A stretch of DNA of 6,541 nucleotides from positions 1-6,541 of the forward strand of contig CAITZN010000039.1 of NCBI GenBank assembly GCA_903896915.1, written 5' to 3'. The position numbers and the translations under genes are program-made. The stretch is from an uncultured bacterium. GTDB lineage: Bacteria; Desulfobacterota; Desulfobulbia; Desulfobulbales; Desulfobulbaceae. This document shows positions 5,721 through 6,541 of the stretch, piece by piece (positions within the stretch are counted from its first letter, which is position 1; every line of letters starts with the position of its first letter). The notes beneath the pieces are model-generated. The model had not been told where the DNA came from. It saw only the letters and a list, made by a program, of their open reading frames with translations, and made no database searches.

Positions 5721-6203
5721 TCAGGCAATGGTTGCGATATCAAGCAGGCGCACCTCATCAAATCGGCCCACCAGGATATACCGGCTGACCATGAGGACCA
5801 TGAGAGCAGATGATGGCGCCAGACAAAAGGGTTCCAGCTCAGGATGCCGTTGCAGAAAGAGGGCAAGCAAGCCGTCTCTCTCCTTCCTCTGCAGCTCTCT
5901 TGCCTGCCCAAGGACGGTGACCGCCAGGGCGGACTGGTAATCGACGCTGCGGTTGGTCCGGTTGTCGATGAGCGCCGAGACCTGGTTATTGGCTGCCATG
6001 TTGCTGTATTTGTGGGTTGCACGTGAGGTGACAAAGATGAGGCGGTCAAGGTCGGCGGTAGCGGCAAAAGCCATCAGGCTGGTGTAGGGGGTTGTACCGT
6101 CGTGGCTGGCGAGCACCATATGCAGTTGCTCTTGAAATAAACCGCGCAGTTGCAACGTTAACTGTTCCGGGTCTGATGCACAATGCTGTTCCTGTTGTTG
6201 CAT
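5721..6203 (-). CDS. Pyridoxamine 5'-phosphate oxidase-like (split-barrel flavin-binding) protein
   Basis: This is a 160-residue soluble protein of the FMN-binding split-barrel superfamily. The region LASHDGTTPYTSLMAFA (31-47) followed by LIFVTSRATHKYSNMAANNQ (55-74) and VSALIDNR (75-82) is the usual start of the barrel: a strand lined by substrate or flavin contacts, then the T-x-K-x-x-N-motif. VTVLGQARELQ (95-105) and a C-terminal helix and strand complete it. Members act as flavin oxidoreductases, heme- or F420-related proteins, or have unknown substrates; true PdxH function is unlikely because of the short length and lack of the PdxH C-terminal domain. The ATG at 6203 lies 6 bp after the YbgA stop, with GAAGAAG as a weak ribosome site, so the two genes form one unit. 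Its exact reaction is unknown. Confidence 0.85.
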   Translation of the reverse strand: MQQQEQHCASDPEQLTLQLRGLFQEQLHMVLASHDGTTPYTSLMAFAATADLDRLIFVTSRATHKYSNMAANNQVSALIDNRTNRSVDYQSALAVTVLGQARELQRKERDGLLALFLQRHPELEPFCLAPSSALMVLMVSRYILVGRFDEVRLLDIATIA

Positions 6204-6209
6204 ACTTCT

Positions 6210-6541
6210 TCAGCAATGGCTGCGCAGGCGCAGGTCGAGAGGGTGCGGGTGGAGATAGTACTGATCGCGCAGGTAGGGCTGATCGAATTTGCGCACATAG
6301 TGATTGAGCAGGGTGATGGGAACGATCAGCGGTACATCGTCGAGACGATAGGCCTCGATCATCTCCAGCACCTCCTGCTTTTCATCAGCTGAAAGCTCCT
6401 GCTTGAAATAGCCGAGAATATGGAGAAGGACGTTGCAATGCTTCTTCGCGGTGGTCCGCACCCGCAGGGTTTCGGCAAGGAGTCCGCCATATTGACGGTA
6501 GGCCTCTTCGACGGGTTCGGGCATGTTAGCAATGAACTGTC
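6210..6541 (-). CDS. YbgA / DUF1722 domain protein, C-terminal part (partial at right edge)
   Basis: The reading frame is open to the window edge and begins in the middle of a gene: residues QFIAN precede the first in-frame ATG (6524), so that ATG need not be the start. The visible 110 residues contain the DUF1722 signature: TTAKKHCNVLLHILGYFK, then SADEKQEVLEMIEAYR, VPLIVPITLLNHYVRKF and a closing YLRDQYYLHPHPLDLRLR. In many bacteria this domain follows an N-terminal DUF523 domain, which would lie outside the window. The molecular function is unknown. In E. coli, ybgA sits next to the DNA photolyase gene phr, and similar genes recur in light- or oxidative-stress clusters, which fits the lipid-modification genes downstream. 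Its stop is 6 bp before the PNPOx-like gene. Confidence 0.9.
   Translation of the reverse strand, partial: QFIANMPEPVEEAYRQYGGLLAETLRVRTTAKKHCNVLLHILGYFKQELSADEKQEVLEMIEAYRLDDVPLIVPITLLNHYVRKFDQPYLRDQYYLHPHPLDLRLRSHC

Overview
The window looks like part of a chromosome from a Gram-negative bacterium, probably a proteobacterium or a member of the former Deltaproteobacteria; I cannot name the species. Reasons: the gene families (DUF1365, DUF1295, DUF2177, DUF2878, COG2907-type flavoprotein, CFA-synthase-like methyltransferase, YbgA/DUF1722, DUF3617) are typical of such bacteria; genes are tightly packed; and there are no introns or phage and transposon genes.

Layout. Positions 1-239 hold the 3' end of a plus-strand gene for a DUF3617-type secreted or lipoprotein-like protein. 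It is AT-richer (about 42-43% G+C by hand count) than the rest (sampled stretches about 57-60%). Positions 240-448 lie between convergent genes and contain no credible gene, but do contain a long, almost fully paired hairpin and smaller dyads. From 449 to the right edge everything is on the minus strand. In transcription order it reads: 3' end of a YbgA/DUF1722 gene (cut by the window edge), a pyridoxamine-phosphate-oxidase-like split-barrel protein, a 171-bp gap that probably separates transcription units, then DUF2177 membrane protein, DUF1295 membrane protein, FAD-dependent oxidoreductase, a DUF1365-CFA-synthase fusion protein, and DUF2878 membrane protein.

How the genes work together. The last four genes are joined by stop/start overlaps (ATGA, ATGA, GTGA), so they are almost certainly translated together. 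The set resembles the proteobacterial clusters around a CFA-synthase-like methyltransferase and a COG2907 flavoprotein that belong to singlet-oxygen/light-stress regulons; members of these families make branched and furan fatty acids by modifying phospholipid acyl chains in place (the UfaM/UfaD pathway of Rhodobacter sphaeroides). The most plausible reading is a membrane-lipid modification operon: the methyltransferase adds a methyl group to an unsaturated acyl chain, the flavoprotein oxidises the product, and three small integral membrane proteins of unknown function assist or carry out further steps. The chemistry of the product cannot be read from the sequence.

Most notable: DUF1365 and the methyltransferase, usually separate proteins, are one polypeptide here; two residues matching the E. 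coli CFA-synthase bicarbonate/active site are replaced (Cys to Ser, His to Gln); and the convergent intergenic region carries a 71-nt structured element of unknown nature.
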